Notes under the pieces: model-generated
Databases searched by the model: none
What the model saw: only the letters and a program-made list of their open reading frames with translations
Told to the model about the DNA's origin: nothing
Origin: Buchnera aphidicola (Thelaxes californica)
Lineage (GTDB): Bacteria; Pseudomonadota; Gammaproteobacteria; Enterobacterales; Enterobacteriaceae
Reading direction: 5' to 3'
Length of the DNA: 64,000 nt
Assembly (NCBI RefSeq): GCF_005080825.1
Contig: NZ_CP034852.1
Span: 136,203 to 200,202, forward strand
In this document: piece by piece, positions 22,556-33,140 of the stretch
How positions within the stretch are numbered: position 1 is the stretch's first letter
How the letters are laid out: every line of letters begins with the position of its first letter
Made by a program: the position numbers and the translations under genes

Positions 22556-23426
22556 AAATGTATCAAATAATATTTAATAATATTATAAATAAATCTTCAT
22601 TTGTATTTTTTTGTAGTTATTTAAAATAATTGATATTTTTTTATCTAATTATTGTTAAAACAAATTTCATTTTTATATTATTTATATAATATTTTTTTAT
22701 TAGTGTGATATAGTAATATGTTTTTTAAATATTCAGTTTTATTTTTTAAGTATAAGTTTTTTAATGAATATAAATAAATTGTTTTTTTTTATATTTAAAT
22801 TTGATTAAATAAATATTTTTATTTTATTTTTTATATTTTAAAAAATGTGGTTGTTATTAATAAAGTATTAGTAATGTTACTTATTATATTTTTTTTTATA
22901 AAAGATAAATATATATAATATATATTAAAATATATGATGCAATTTTCATGATATAAATGAAATATTTATAAACCTTATGATATTACTAATATTTTTATTT
23001 TTTTTTAAATAGTTAGAATATTTTTATATAACTGAATTATTTTTTACTTGAAAATAATAAATGTGAGTAATTTTTATACACAATATTTTTTATTATAAAG
23101 AAAACATATAGTTATTTATATAATTTTCTGGTTTTTTTGTTTAATTAATTATATATATCAAATAATTTTATTGTTTTAATTAAGTATTCATTTAGTAAAG
23201 TAATAATTTAATAATTTTTTTTAGTTTATGATAGATATTTTTTTTAAAAAAATAATGAAAGTATATTTATACGATATGAATTTATTTTTTTATAATTTTG
23301 AAAAACAAATATTATAATTGATAATGATTTGATAATTTTTTTACATTATAAATTTTACTTATATAAAAAAATTATCTTTTTTGTACAACAAAAATATTTG
23401 TAAATATGTATTATTAAGGGAAATAT
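22556..23426. other. 871-bp non-coding A/T-rich spacer sirB1-ackA
   Basis: No open frame of note, no tRNA-like GC-rich segment and no strong hairpin was seen. The composition is almost pure A/T. A single TTATACACA sits at 23074-23082, which I treat as chance. The last bases carry AAGGGAAAT, the ribosome-binding site of ackA. The spacer is probably the residue of genes eroded since the ancestor; no identity can be recovered by eye. Confidence 0.6.
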
Positions 23427-24638
23427 ATGTTTCAAAAATCAATTTTAGTATTAAATTGTGGTAGCTCATCAATAAAATTTTCTATAATAGAACATCATTC
23501 TTCCAGAAAATTGTTATATGGTTCTATTGAATCTATTGGACTGCAGAATTCTAGTGTTACATGGAAAATATATAATTTATGTGAAAAACGTAAAATTTTT
23601 AAAAATATTATAACACATGAAATAGGATTTAAATTTTTATTTCATTCTATTTTGTCACAAGAACAAGAAATTAGTAATACAATAATTGGAATAGGGCATC
23701 GTATAGTTCATGGAGGCGATAAAATTACTTCTTCTGTGTTACTTAATGAAGTAAATATTAAATATGTTAAAGATGCAATTTGTTTTGCTCCTTTACATAA
23801 TCCTTTAAATTTATTGGGAGTAATGTTTGCAAAACAATTTTTTTCTCATTTATCTGATTATAATGTTGGAGTTTTTGATACTGTTTTTCATCAAACATTA
23901 CAAAAAGAGAAATATTTATATGCTATACCTTATCAGTTTTATTCTAAAAACAAAATTAGAAGATATGGAGCACATGGAATTAGTCATCAGTTCGTTCGGG
24001 ATCAATCGTCAAAAATTTTAAATATTCCAATATGTAATTTAAATATGATTAGTTGTCATTTAGGAAATGGTGCATCAATTACCGCAATAAGAAATGGTGT
24101 ATCTGTTGATACTTCTATGGGTTTGACTCCTTTAGAAGGATTAGTTATGGGAACTAGAAGCGGAGATATTGATCCTGCTATTATTTTTTTTATGTACCAT
24201 AATTTAAATTTAAAAATTTCTGATATTGAAAATATTTTAATAAAAAAATCGGGATTACTTGGATTAAACGGGGAAACTAGTGATTTTCAAAAAATTACTG
24301 ATAGTTATGCTACAAATAAACAGTCAAAGTTGTCAATAGATATTTTTTGTCATAGGTTAGCTAAATATATTTCAGGATATTCATCATTAATGAATGGTAA
24401 ATTAGATGCTCTTGCATTTACTGGTGGAATTGGAGAAAATTCATCTTTAATGCGTAAAATAACAATTGATAAGTTGTCTTTGTTAGGTTTTTTTATTGAT
24501 TATGTAAAAAATGATACAATATATAAAAAAAAGCAATATTTTATTCACACAAAAGAAAGTATTCCTATACTAGTAATTTTTGCACAAGAAGAAGAATCAA
24601 TTGCAAAAGAAACTTTTTCAGTCATTCATAATATATAA
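23427..24638 (+). CDS. ackA: Acetate kinase
   Basis: Interconverts acetate plus ATP and acetyl phosphate plus ADP. The product has 403 residues (E. coli 400). The ATPase-fold phosphate-1 motif VLNCGSSSIKFS is at residues 8-19, followed by GHRIVHGG, the aspartate in GVFDTVFHQT, YGAHGISH, HLGNGASITA and the adenosine motif FTGGIGENSS. With pta downstream it forms the phosphotransacetylase-acetate kinase pathway, which turns acetyl-CoA from pyruvate dehydrogenase into ATP and acetate. The two genes are 61 bp apart. Confidence 0.98.
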   Translation: MFQKSILVLNCGSSSIKFSIIEHHSSRKLLYGSIESIGLQNSSVTWKIYNLCEKRKIFKNIITHEIGFKFLFHSILSQEQEISNTIIGIGHRIVHGGDKITSSVLLNEVNIKYVKDAICFAPLHNPLNLLGVMFAKQFFSHLSDYNVGVFDTVFHQTLQKEKYLYAIPYQFYSKNKIRRYGAHGISHQFVRDQSSKILNIPICNLNMISCHLGNGASITAIRNGVSVDTSMGLTPLEGLVMGTRSGDIDPAIIFFMYHNLNLKISDIENILIKKSGLLGLNGETSDFQKITDSYATNKQSKLSIDIFCHRLAKYISGYSSLMNGKLDALAFTGGIGENSSLMRKITIDKLSLLGFFIDYVKNDTIYKKKQYFIHTKESIPILVIFAQEEESIAKETFSVIHNI

Positions 24639-24699
24639 ATTATATGTATAAAATAATTTTTTATTATTGTGTTATTTTTATTTTTAAGGATAAAAAATT

Positions 24700-26802
24700 A
24701 TGTCATGTCCTATTTTATTATTTCCTTTAGATGATTATGTTGGAATAGACACAGTGAGTTTGACTATTTTAAAAAAAATTAGTCAGCAACAAATTTCTTG
24801 TGATTTTTTTTATTGTTTAAAAAAAAAAAAATTAAATGATATTTCTTGCGTAAATATAAAAGATATTTTTAATTCATTACATTTAAATATTTCACATATA
24901 TATCCAATGATAATTTCAGAATCTGATGCTTCTTTAATTAATCATATACAATTAATGCATGTAGTAGATCAATTTGTAGAACAATATTTTTTAAAATCTT
25001 CCAAAAATGTGCAACTTAATTTTATTAAAGGTTTATCTATTAATAAAAAAAATTTTCTTTTTTCTCTTCACTTTAATACTTTTTTAGCGAAAAGATTAAA
25101 TGCGAAAGTTATTATTTTATATAACAGTGATCGTTTAATACAATTAAAAAATTATCAAAAAAATATTTTAAACATAATAAAATCAAATTTTATTATAGAT
25201 AATATTGATGTTATTGGAATAATTTTTAATACATCTAGAAAAAATATTTTTTCATTGACTAAATACAATAAAAAAATATTAAAATATAATTTATTACAAA
25301 ATATTTCCATCAATGAAAAAGATTCTAAATTAACAATATTAGGATATATGAATTATGAAAATTTTTTATCGCAAATTTTAATAAGTGAATTATTTTTTTA
25401 TTTACAAGCAAAAAGAATAGGAACATATGTTAATATTAATTTTTATATAAATAAAGTAGTATTATTAAATCATTATTCACATAATGATATGCATAATATT
25501 TTGTTAATTTTCGATAATATTTCTATTAAAGATATTCTGTTAACATTATCTAATTATAAAAAAAAAAAAAATGTTGCTTTACTAATAACTAATTATACTC
25601 AAGATCTTCATGAAATATATGAAAAAATTGTATTACAATTTGGTAATTATATTTCAATATTTTATGTTTCATGTTCTTTCATACAAGTATTAAAAAAATT
25701 AAGATTATTTAAAAGTTCAATATATTTCAAAAATATCAAAGATATTGATAATATTTTAAATTTTATTAATACAAAAATTAAAATAAATTTTTTAAATGTA
25801 CAAAAATCTATTAAAAAAAATATAATTAATCCTTATTTTTTTCAATTTCAAATTAAACAAAATGCAAAAAAAAATCATAAATCTATTATCTTACCAGAAG
25901 GAAGTAATCTTTTTATTTTAAAAGCTGCTTCAATTTGTTCTAATTTAAAAATAGCAAAAATAATTTTATTAGGAAATAGTGAAAAGATTCTAAATAAAAT
26001 GAAAGTACACAAGATTATAATGAATAAATATATTCAAATAGTAGATCCAAAATATATTAAAGAAAAATATATATCTCTTTTATATTCATTAAGAAAAAAT
26101 AAAGGAATGACTAAATTATTAGCTCAAAAAGAAATTAACAATAATATTATTTTATCTATGTTAATGTTAAAAAGTGATTATTCAGATGGTGTAGTAGCTG
26201 GAATTGAACATAAAACATCTGAAATTATACGCCCTGCTTTTCAAATTATTAAATGTAAACAAGAATTTTCTTTAATTTCTTCTTGTTTTTTTATGCTTCT
26301 TAATAATAATGTATTAATGTATGCAGATTGTGCAATTAATATTAATCCTTCTTACCAACAGTTAGCAGAAATTGCTATTCAATCTTATGAAACGGCTATA
26401 AAATTTCAAATTAAACCTAAAATTGCAATGTTGTCTTATATTACTGGAATTAATAATTCTGAAGATATTAATGTGTTAAAAGTTATTAATGCTACTAAAT
26501 TAGTAAAAAATATAAGACCAGAAATATTAATTGATGGTCCAATTCAATATGATGCTGCAATATCCAGAGAAGTTAGTCAAATAAAATGTCCAAGTTCTCC
26601 ACTTAAAGGGGAAGCAAATGTTTTTATATTTCCAGATTTAAATACGGCTAATATTGTGTATAAAGCAGTACAACGTTCTTCTAAAGCTATTTGTATTGGT
26701 CCTATTTTACAAGGTATTCAAAAACCTGTTAATGATTTATCGAGAGGAGCATCTGTTGAAGATATTTTGTATACAATTATGTTGACAGTTTTACAATCTT
26801 AA
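24700..26802 (+). CDS. pta: Phosphate acetyltransferase
   Basis: Converts acetyl-CoA and phosphate to acetyl phosphate. The product has 700 residues (E. coli about 714). The C-terminal catalytic PTA domain (about 385-700) is well conserved: KSIILPEGSNLFILKAA, SDGVVAGIEHKTSEIIRPAF, YADCAININPS and ANVFIFPDLNTANIVYK. The N-terminal regulatory region is much more divergent. The E. coli P-loop-like GTSVGLTSVSLG is replaced by LDDYVGIDTVSLT, so nucleotide binding there is doubtful. Two long in-frame adenine runs, A13 at 24819-24831 and A14 at 25558-25571, encode lysine tracts. A hairpin terminator follows. Confidence 0.96.
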   Translation: MSCPILLFPLDDYVGIDTVSLTILKKISQQQISCDFFYCLKKKKLNDISCVNIKDIFNSLHLNISHIYPMIISESDASLINHIQLMHVVDQFVEQYFLKSSKNVQLNFIKGLSINKKNFLFSLHFNTFLAKRLNAKVIILYNSDRLIQLKNYQKNILNIIKSNFIIDNIDVIGIIFNTSRKNIFSLTKYNKKILKYNLLQNISINEKDSKLTILGYMNYENFLSQILISELFFYLQAKRIGTYVNINFYINKVVLLNHYSHNDMHNILLIFDNISIKDILLTLSNYKKKKNVALLITNYTQDLHEIYEKIVLQFGNYISIFYVSCSFIQVLKKLRLFKSSIYFKNIKDIDNILNFINTKIKINFLNVQKSIKKNIINPYFFQFQIKQNAKKNHKSIILPEGSNLFILKAASICSNLKIAKIILLGNSEKILNKMKVHKIIMNKYIQIVDPKYIKEKYISLLYSLRKNKGMTKLLAQKEINNNIILSMLMLKSDYSDGVVAGIEHKTSEIIRPAFQIIKCKQEFSLISSCFFMLLNNNVLMYADCAININPSYQQLAEIAIQSYETAIKFQIKPKIAMLSYITGINNSEDINVLKVINATKLVKNIRPEILIDGPIQYDAAISREVSQIKCPSSPLKGEANVFIFPDLNTANIVYKAVQRSSKAICIGPILQGIQKPVNDLSRGASVEDILYTIMLTVLQS

Positions 26803-26833
26803 TATTTGATTAAACATGCTTAATAAGTTTATG

Positions 26834-26862
26834 TAATATAAATAAAAATTATTTATATTTTT
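26834..26862 (+). terminator. Rho-independent terminator of ackA-pta
   Basis: AATATAAATAA (26834-26844), loop AAA, and its exact complement TTATTTATATT (26848-26858) are followed by TTTT. The site is 31 bp after the pta stop on the same strand. Confidence 0.7.
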
Positions 26863-28745
26863 TCATAACAAAAATAATTAGAAATAATAAAATTGAATAG
26901 ATTTATTATATAATAAAATATTTATTTCAAAGAAACTAAATAATTTTTTTTAAGAATAATTAAATATATTTATAAAAATAAATAAAATATAATTATTGTA
27001 AATATATCTTAATAAATAAAAAGAATCGTTTTTCTTTTTTAAATAAAAAATTGACTTTATCTTTTTAGGTATTATCTGAATTATAGATGAATATAATTAA
27101 TAATTAATTAACAAGATATTTGTAAGATTTGTAATAATTGATGGTAATTTTTTTTTCATATTGATTATATAATATATGCAATATATTTATATAAAATATC
27201 TTAATTTAATTAAAAATAAATTTGTTTTTAAAAATTAATTTTTACAATTTTTTTTCTTTATTCTTCTATTTGTTAAAATAATTCAATTTTTTTATGTTAT
27301 ATATTTAGATTTTTTGTGATAAATTATAAGATATTTATAAAAAATAATATTACATAATTCCAAAATTTTTGTGTTTTACATTATTATTATTTTTATCAGA
27401 ATATTGAATCTTATTTTTTAATAAATAATATGTGAAATTAATAATTTAAATTTTTTTTTCACAATTTTTTTCCTAAATTTTTTTAATTAAAAAGATATTA
27501 TAATAATCTAATAAAATATTTAATATATTAAAGAAAAATTTAGATAATTTATTTAATTCATGTATGTAAATAATGTGTACTAAATTTAGGGATTAAAAAA
27601 TATAGAATAATAAATTCTTTTTTTTTATTTTTTTAATATAGTTTAATTATTTGTGTAATTAATAATATTGATACATATAAATTAAATTTTTAATTAGTGT
27701 TATTTAAGTATTAAAAGAACTATAAATATGATTATTTTATATTTTTTTATATAAAAAATAAATAATAAAATCTAATATTTTTTTAATCACATTCTTTTTT
27801 TTTGAACAAGGATTTACTGTTTTGATACAGGTATTTATAAAATAAAATATATTCTTTGTGCAATGTTTTTTTGAATTATTTATTGAGTTCTGAATAATAT
27901 CTAATTTATCCTAATTAGTTACACTAATATTATTTTTTGTGAAATATATTTATAATTGTTATCTTTAGTTATACTAATATAACTAATAGTATAAGAATAT
28001 GATGTTAATAAACAAAAATTAAATTTTTTGTTGAAAATTTTCATTTTATTCATAATTGGAGTGAGAAATGAAATTTGAAAAATTATATTTCATTTTGAAA
28101 TATAAAGATATTTATTAAATATATTAAGTAATAATTAATTATATCACCATTGTGCTTTTTTATATAATTTTTTTAACTTATTTTTAATTAAGTATTTTAC
28201 TTTCATTATTATATAAGATAATAAAAAATGTATTTTGATTTTATTTTTTACATATAAATTCATTTTATTTATTTCATTTGTAAAAAAAATTTAATATTTT
28301 AATCCATTTTTATATTTCACGATTTTTTTTTGATATGTTTATATAAAATAGATAATAAAATATTTTATATTTTTCTTCTTCAATGAAGAATAAAGACTTT
28401 GGATATTAAATATTAATATTTTGGATATTTTTATCAATTACATTTTTTAGATTTTATGATGATATTATGAAGTAAAATTATTTTTATTGTATTATCAAAT
28501 TATATTGGAGTATGTAATTTCACTTAATATATTTAAATATTGTTTATTTTTTTATTGAAAAATTTAAAATATGATGTCATTTGTTAAATTAATTATGTTT
28601 TTTTTATTTATTGTTTCATTTTCAATATTTTTTTTGATATGTATAATATTTTTTTTAAATCTTTTTATTAAAAGTATAAAAAATAGCATTTATGTTTTCT
28701 AAAATTTATTCACTATATAGTACAATATTGTTGGTTATAAATGTT
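26863..28745. other. Long non-coding tract between pta and gyrA
   Basis: Together with its flanks this 2.0-kb interval is the largest gene-free stretch of the window. No frame longer than about 60 codons was found on either strand, and no tRNA- or rRNA-like segment. Composition is near pure A/T. From memory, other Buchnera genomes carry nrdA and nrdB (ribonucleotide reductase) between pta and gyrA, so this is probably the erased site of those genes; I could not recognise a residual motif. It contains a 16-bp near-identical direct repeat at 27915-27930 and 27965-27980. Confidence 0.6.
27915..27980 (+). repeat. Direct repeat TTAGTTAyACTAATAT, 50-bp period
   Basis: TTAGTTACACTAATAT at 27915-27930 and TTAGTTATACTAATAT at 27965-27980 differ at one base and start exactly 50 bp apart. 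The first copy contains the inverted repeat ATTAGT-tac-ACTAAT. Function unknown. Confidence 0.6.
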
Positions 28746-28780
28746 AAAAAATTAGTATTTTTTATGTAAAATACTAATTT
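28746..28780 (-). terminator. Terminator of gyrA
   Basis: AAATTAGTATTTT (28749-28761) and AAAATACTAATTT (28768-28780) form a perfect 13-bp stem with a 6-nt loop. On the minus strand the stem is followed by a T run. It lies about 65 bp beyond the gyrA stop. Confidence 0.7.
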
Positions 28781-28845
28781 AAAATGATTACTATAATATT
28801 AAAACAGTATTATATATATTAATAATATCATAATCAATTATATTA

Positions 28846-31377
28846 TTAATATAATGTATTTAATTTTTGTACCGCTACTACTTTTTCTTTTTTTGTAGTG
28901 CGTATTAAAATTACTCCTTGAGCATTTCTTTTTAATATACCTATTTCAGAAATACGAGTACGTACTAATGTTCCAGCATCAGTAATAATCATAATTTGAT
29001 TATTTTGACAAACTTGAATTGCACCGATTAAAATTCCATTTTTATTGGTAATTTTTATAGCTATTATTCCTTGTGTGGATCGTGATTTTATTGGAATATC
29101 TGATATTTTTGTTCGTTTTCCAAATCCATTTTCTGTTACTGTAAGTATATGTCCTTTATCTTGCGGTATAATTAAAGATACAACTCTATCTTTTTTATTG
29201 ATTTTAACCCCTTTTACTCCAGTAGCTGTACGTCCCATTTCTCTAACAGAATGTTCAGAAAAATGTACAACTTTACCCATTGCAGTGAATAACATAACAT
29301 TATCATGTCCATTAGTTAAAGCAACCCCTATTAATTCATCATGTTCTTTTAAATGAATAGCAATAATTCCATTATTTCGTGGTTTTTTAAAAAATTTAAG
29401 TGGAGTTTTTTTTACAATTCCTTGAGCGGTAGCCATAAAAATGTTGACATTTTCTTGATATTTTTTAAATGGTAAAATAGCTGTAATTCTTTCGTTGTTT
29501 TTTAGTGGAATAAGATTAATAATAGGTTTTCCTCTTGCATTTCTACTTGCTTCAGGTAATTGATATACTTTTAAACAATAAATAACACCTTTACTAGAAA
29601 AACATAAAATTGTATCGTGTGTATTTGCAATTAATAAATTTTCTATAAAATCTTCTTCTTTGGTTTTCGCTGCAGATTTTCCTTTTCCTCCTCTTTTTTG
29701 TGCTTCATAATCAGATAACGGTTGATATTTTACATATCCTGAATGTGATAAAGTTACTACTACATCTTCTTTATTAATTATATCTTCTACATTAATTTCA
29801 GATATACTATTCTGTATTTCAGTTTTTCTATTATCTCCATATTGATTACTAATATTTTGTAATTCTTTTTTTATTATTGACATCATAAAATTTGGTTGAT
29901 TTAATATATCTACTAAATTTTTTATTTTTGTTAAAATAACAAAATATTCTTCTGTAATTTTTTTTTGTTCTAATGATGTGATTTTTTGAAGTTTTAAATC
30001 TAATACAGACTCGGCTTGTTTGATAGATAATGTACATATTTTTTGAATGTTGTTATTTTTATGATGTTTACATGAAGATAATATTGTTTCTTTTTTTTTC
30101 ATTAGCATAACAAAACGATTATCAAAATTTTTCCATTCTTTTTGTATTAATATATTTTTAGCATCTTCAGGACTGTTGGTTTTTTGAATCATATTAATAA
30201 TTGAATTAATATTATTTAATGCAATACTAATACCTTCTAAAATGTGCATTTTTTTTAATTTTTTTTTAAGTTCAAATAAACTTCTACGAAATACAATTTC
30301 TTTTCTATGAGAAATAAAATATTGAATAATTTCTTTTAATGATAATTTTTTTGGTTCGCCATTACATAATGCAACCATATTAATACCAAAAGAAATTTGT
30401 AATGGAGTAAGTAAATATAGTTGATTTAATACAATTTCTGTTCTAGCTTCTTTTTTTATTTTAATCACAATACGCATTCCATCTTTATCAGATTCATCTC
30501 GTAAAGCGACTATACCATCTATTTTTTTGTCTTTTGCTAATTCTGCTATTTTTTCGATTAATTTAGCTTTATTGACTTGATAAGGTAATTCGTAAATAAT
30601 TATTTTTTCTCTTTTAGTTTTTGAATTTGTTTCTATTTTGATACGTGCTCGAATAGAAATTTTTCCTTTTCCTGTACGATATGCTTCTTCTATTCCTATT
30701 TTTCCATTTATAATTCCGTAAGTTGGAAAATCTGGTCCTGGAAGATATTGCATAATTTTTTTTAAAGATATTTCATTATTATCAATATAAGCTAAGCAAG
30801 CATTAATGACTTCTTTAATATTATGAGGAGGGATATTTGTAGCCATTCCTACTGCAATTCCAGATGATCCATTGATAAGTAAATTAGGAAAATTTGTAGG
30901 TAATACGTCAGGTATAAGTTCTGTTCCATCATAATTTTTACTAAATTTTACTGTATTTTTTTCTAAATCATTTAATAATTCTTGAGCAATTTTTGACATT
31001 CTAATTTCAGTATAACGCATTGCAGCAGCTGCATCTCCATCTATAGAACCGAAATTACCTTGTCCATCGATTAAAACATACCTTAAAGAAAATGTTTGAG
31101 CCATACGAACGATGGTATCATATACAGCGGAATCTCCATGAGGATGATATTTACCAATTACGTCACCTACAATTCGAGCAGATTTTTTATATGTTTTGTT
31201 CCATACATTATGTAAAATATACATAGCAAACAATATTCTTCTGTGAACAGGTTTAAGACCATCACGTACATCTGGTAATGCTCGACTAATGATCACTGAC
31301 ATTGCATAATCTAAATAAGAAGTTTTTAATTCTTCTTCAATATCAACTTGTGTAATTTCTTTAGCAAGTTCTTTCAT
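28846..31377 (-). CDS. gyrA: DNA gyrase subunit A
   Basis: Type II topoisomerase subunit that breaks and rejoins DNA during negative supercoiling. The product has 843 residues (E. coli 875). The N-terminal domain has [20 protein letters not shown] and [20 protein letters not shown]. The catalytic tyrosine is in [13 protein letters not shown] (about residue 122). The GyrA box needed for DNA wrapping reads QKRGGKG (about 560). The C-terminal beta-pinwheel repeats are recognisable, and the acidic tail of E. coli GyrA is missing. It is divergently transcribed from the DUF2076 gene across a 281-bp spacer. Confidence 0.99.
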   Translation of the reverse strand: MKELAKEITQVDIEEELKTSYLDYAMSVIISRALPDVRDGLKPVHRRILFAMYILHNVWNKTYKKSARIVGDVIGKYHPHGDSAVYDTIVRMAQTFSLRYVLIDGQGNFGSIDGDAAAAMRYTEIRMSKIAQELLNDLEKNTVKFSKNYDGTELIPDVLPTNFPNLLINGSSGIAVGMATNIPPHNIKEVINACLAYIDNNEISLKKIMQYLPGPDFPTYGIINGKIGIEEAYRTGKGKISIRARIKIETNSKTKREKIIIYELPYQVNKAKLIEKIAELAKDKKIDGIVALRDESDKDGMRIVIKIKKEARTEIVLNQLYLLTPLQISFGINMVALCNGEPKKLSLKEIIQYFISHRKEIVFRRSLFELKKKLKKMHILEGISIALNNINSIINMIQKTNSPEDAKNILIQKEWKNFDNRFVMLMKKKETILSSCKHHKNNNIQKICTLSIKQAESVLDLKLQKITSLEQKKITEEYFVILTKIKNLVDILNQPNFMMSIIKKELQNISNQYGDNRKTEIQNSISEINVEDIINKEDVVVTLSHSGYVKYQPLSDYEAQKRGGKGKSAAKTKEEDFIENLLIANTHDTILCFSSKGVIYCLKVYQLPEASRNARGKPIINLIPLKNNERITAILPFKKYQENVNIFMATAQGIVKKTPLKFFKKPRNNGIIAIHLKEHDELIGVALTNGHDNVMLFTAMGKVVHFSEHSVREMGRTATGVKGVKINKKDRVVSLIIPQDKGHILTVTENGFGKRTKISDIPIKSRSTQGIIAIKITNKNGILIGAIQVCQNNQIMIITDAGTLVRTRISEIGILKRNAQGVILIRTTKKEKVVAVQKLNTLY

Positions 31378-31658
31378 AGAATAAATTATCTCTTTTATAT
31401 GTAGAATATTTATATTTTTATTATATTTTTTTTTAAATTGAAACTATAGCATATTTATATTCTTCAGTGAATCAAAGAAAAGATTTAATTTTTTTGTTAG
31501 TTATTATAAAAATAATGTAAAGTTATATAAATATTATTTTTAATATATTTTAAAACATAAATTTGAAAATACCTGTATAATTAATCAATATTATGTTTGT
31601 TTTCAACATGTAATATATATATTAATTATATAATTTTAAAAATTAGGAGAGTAATTTT

Positions 31659-32447
31659 ATGCAGTTTGAAGAAAAAAAAATAATTGAAAATTTGTTTGAA
31701 AGATTAAAAAATGTTGAAGAAAAATGTCCTGAAAAAAATACATTAGCTAATAATTTTATTAATGAATGTATTCAAAAGAACCCGAATTCTATATATTACA
31801 TTATTCAAACAGTTTTAATTCAAGAAGATGTTATTAAAAAATTAAATGAACGTATAATTGCATTAGAAAATGATATTTCTTTATTTAAAAAGAATAATAA
31901 TATACAAGAACCAAGTTTTTTAAAAAATACTGAAAACGCTATAAAATCTACACAGAAATTAGATACTAAAAAAAATCAAAATACTATTTCAAAAAATTAT
32001 GATTCTGCTTTTTATGAACAAAAAAATCCTATGAATAAAGGATGTAATTCTTCTATTTCATCAGGAGGAGTAAGTAGTTTTTTAGGTTCTGCTGCACAAA
32101 CAGCTGCAGGTGTTGCTGGAGGTATATTTATGGGAAACATATTAAATAACTTATTTCACTCTGATAAAGAAATTAGCACACCTATAGATATTAATAATCA
32201 AAATGATTTATCAAAAATATCAAATACAGATTCTATAAAAAAAGTAAACGATGATTTTTTATCTGAAGAAGATAAAATTCAAAACAATGAAAATAAAAAT
32301 TTAGATCATGATTATGAAAATAATCATGAAGAAGCAAATAATGAATATGATGAATATGATGATGAAGATGAAGATGATGATGACTATTATGAAAATCATG
32401 ATGACAATATGTTAGATATAGATAATCAAGGTGATGAATTATTATAA
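31659..32447 (+). CDS. DUF2076 family protein with acidic C-terminal tail
   Basis: The 262-residue product has the layout of DUF2076 proteins. There is an N-terminal helical segment beginning MQFEEKKIIENLFERL (about residues 1-80). A low-complexity linker follows, then a glycine/alanine-rich segment (about 133-165) containing SSFLGSAAQTAAGVAGG and FMGNILNNLF. The last 55 residues are almost entirely Asp, Glu, Asn and Tyr. I recall a homolog at this locus in other Buchnera genomes, but no function is known to me. The small-residue segment may insert in or pack against membrane; there is no signal peptide. It starts with a good AGGAGAGTAA ribosome-binding site. Confidence 0.85.
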   Translation: MQFEEKKIIENLFERLKNVEEKCPEKNTLANNFINECIQKNPNSIYYIIQTVLIQEDVIKKLNERIIALENDISLFKKNNNIQEPSFLKNTENAIKSTQKLDTKKNQNTISKNYDSAFYEQKNPMNKGCNSSISSGGVSSFLGSAAQTAAGVAGGIFMGNILNNLFHSDKEISTPIDINNQNDLSKISNTDSIKKVNDDFLSEEDKIQNNENKNLDHDYENNHEEANNEYDEYDDEDEDDDDYYENHDDNMLDIDNQGDELL

Positions 32448-32486
32448 TAATTACACTTTTTATTGTTTTTAGTAATTATTTTTTTT

Positions 32487-32532
32487 AAAAAAAAACCAGA
32501 ATATACAGTATTATATACTGGTTTTTTTTTTT
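32487..32532. terminator. Bidirectional terminator, DUF2076 gene / ahpC
   Basis: AAAAAAAAACCAGAATATA and TATATACTGGTTTTTTTTTTT form a stem with one mismatch and loop CAGTAT. The GC core CCAG/CTGG is flanked by A and T runs on both sides, the classic form of a terminator usable in both directions. It lies between convergent genes. Confidence 0.85.
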
Positions 32533-32549
32533 GATAATGTAATATTAGT

Positions 32550-33140
32550 TTATTTTTGTGTAAAGTATTGAATTACTCCTTCTGTAGTCGGAATTATTCC
32601 TAATTTTCCTTTTTTCCAATTAGCAGGACAAACTTCTCCATTTTTTTCATGAAATTGTAAAGCATCAATTGTTCTTAACATTTCTTGAATATTTCTACCT
32701 AAAGGTAAATCATTAACTAATTGATGTCTAATAACCCAATTTGAATCAATTAAAAAAGATGCTCTTAACGCAACACCAATTGAAGGATGTTCAATATTAT
32801 ATTTTTTTTGAATTTCTCTTTTTAAATCAGATACCATAACATATTGTATTTTTCCTATTCCTCCTTTATTTATCGGAGTATTTCTCCAAGCATTATGAAC
32901 AAATATTGAGTCTATGGATACTCCTACAACTTCTACATTTCTTTTTTGAAATTCAGGGTACATTTTATCAAAAGCAATTAATTCAGAAGGACAAACAAAT
33001 GTAAAGTCCATAGGCCAAAAAAAAAGTACCGTTGGTTTTCCTGATGCATATTTTTTAAAATTAAAATCTTCTATTAATTGTCCATTTCCTAAAACAGCTG
33101 GAGCAGTAAAATTAGGAGCTGGTAAAGTTACTAAAACCAT
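32550..33140 (-). CDS. ahpC: 2-Cys peroxiredoxin (AhpC/TSA family)
   Basis: Thiol peroxidase reducing hydrogen peroxide and organic hydroperoxides. The product has 196 residues. The peroxidatic cysteine is in FTFVCPSELIAF (about residue 50) with the upstream FFWPMDF. The resolving cysteine is in GEVCPANWKKG (about 171). The length and the VCPANW form fit the typical 2-Cys Prx/TSA group rather than a short 1-Cys type. No ahpF reductase is adjacent, so the electron donor is probably a thioredoxin or glutaredoxin system (inference). It stands alone on the minus strand. Confidence 0.95.
   Translation of the reverse strand: MVLVTLPAPNFTAPAVLGNGQLIEDFNFKKYASGKPTVLFFWPMDFTFVCPSELIAFDKMYPEFQKRNVEVVGVSIDSIFVHNAWRNTPINKGGIGKIQYVMVSDLKREIQKKYNIEHPSIGVALRASFLIDSNWVIRHQLVNDLPLGRNIQEMLRTIDALQFHEKNGEVCPANWKKGKLGIIPTTEGVIQYFTQK

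Noticed and set aside
23074-23082. TTATACACA DnaA-box match (others at 47593-47601 and, inverted, at 63843-63851)
   Set aside because: Single isolated copies; about that many are expected by chance in a 64-kb A/T-rich window, and there is no clustering or dnaA/gidA neighbourhood to suggest an origin.
22556-23426. Search for a hidden gene or tRNA in the sirB1-ackA spacer
   Set aside because: No frame, no T-arm GTTCRANYC with matching stems, and no GC-rich island was found.
27825-27840. CTGTTTTGATACAG in the pta-gyrA tract as a LexA box
   Set aside because: The spacing between CTG and CAG is 8 rather than 10, and no SOS gene is next to it.
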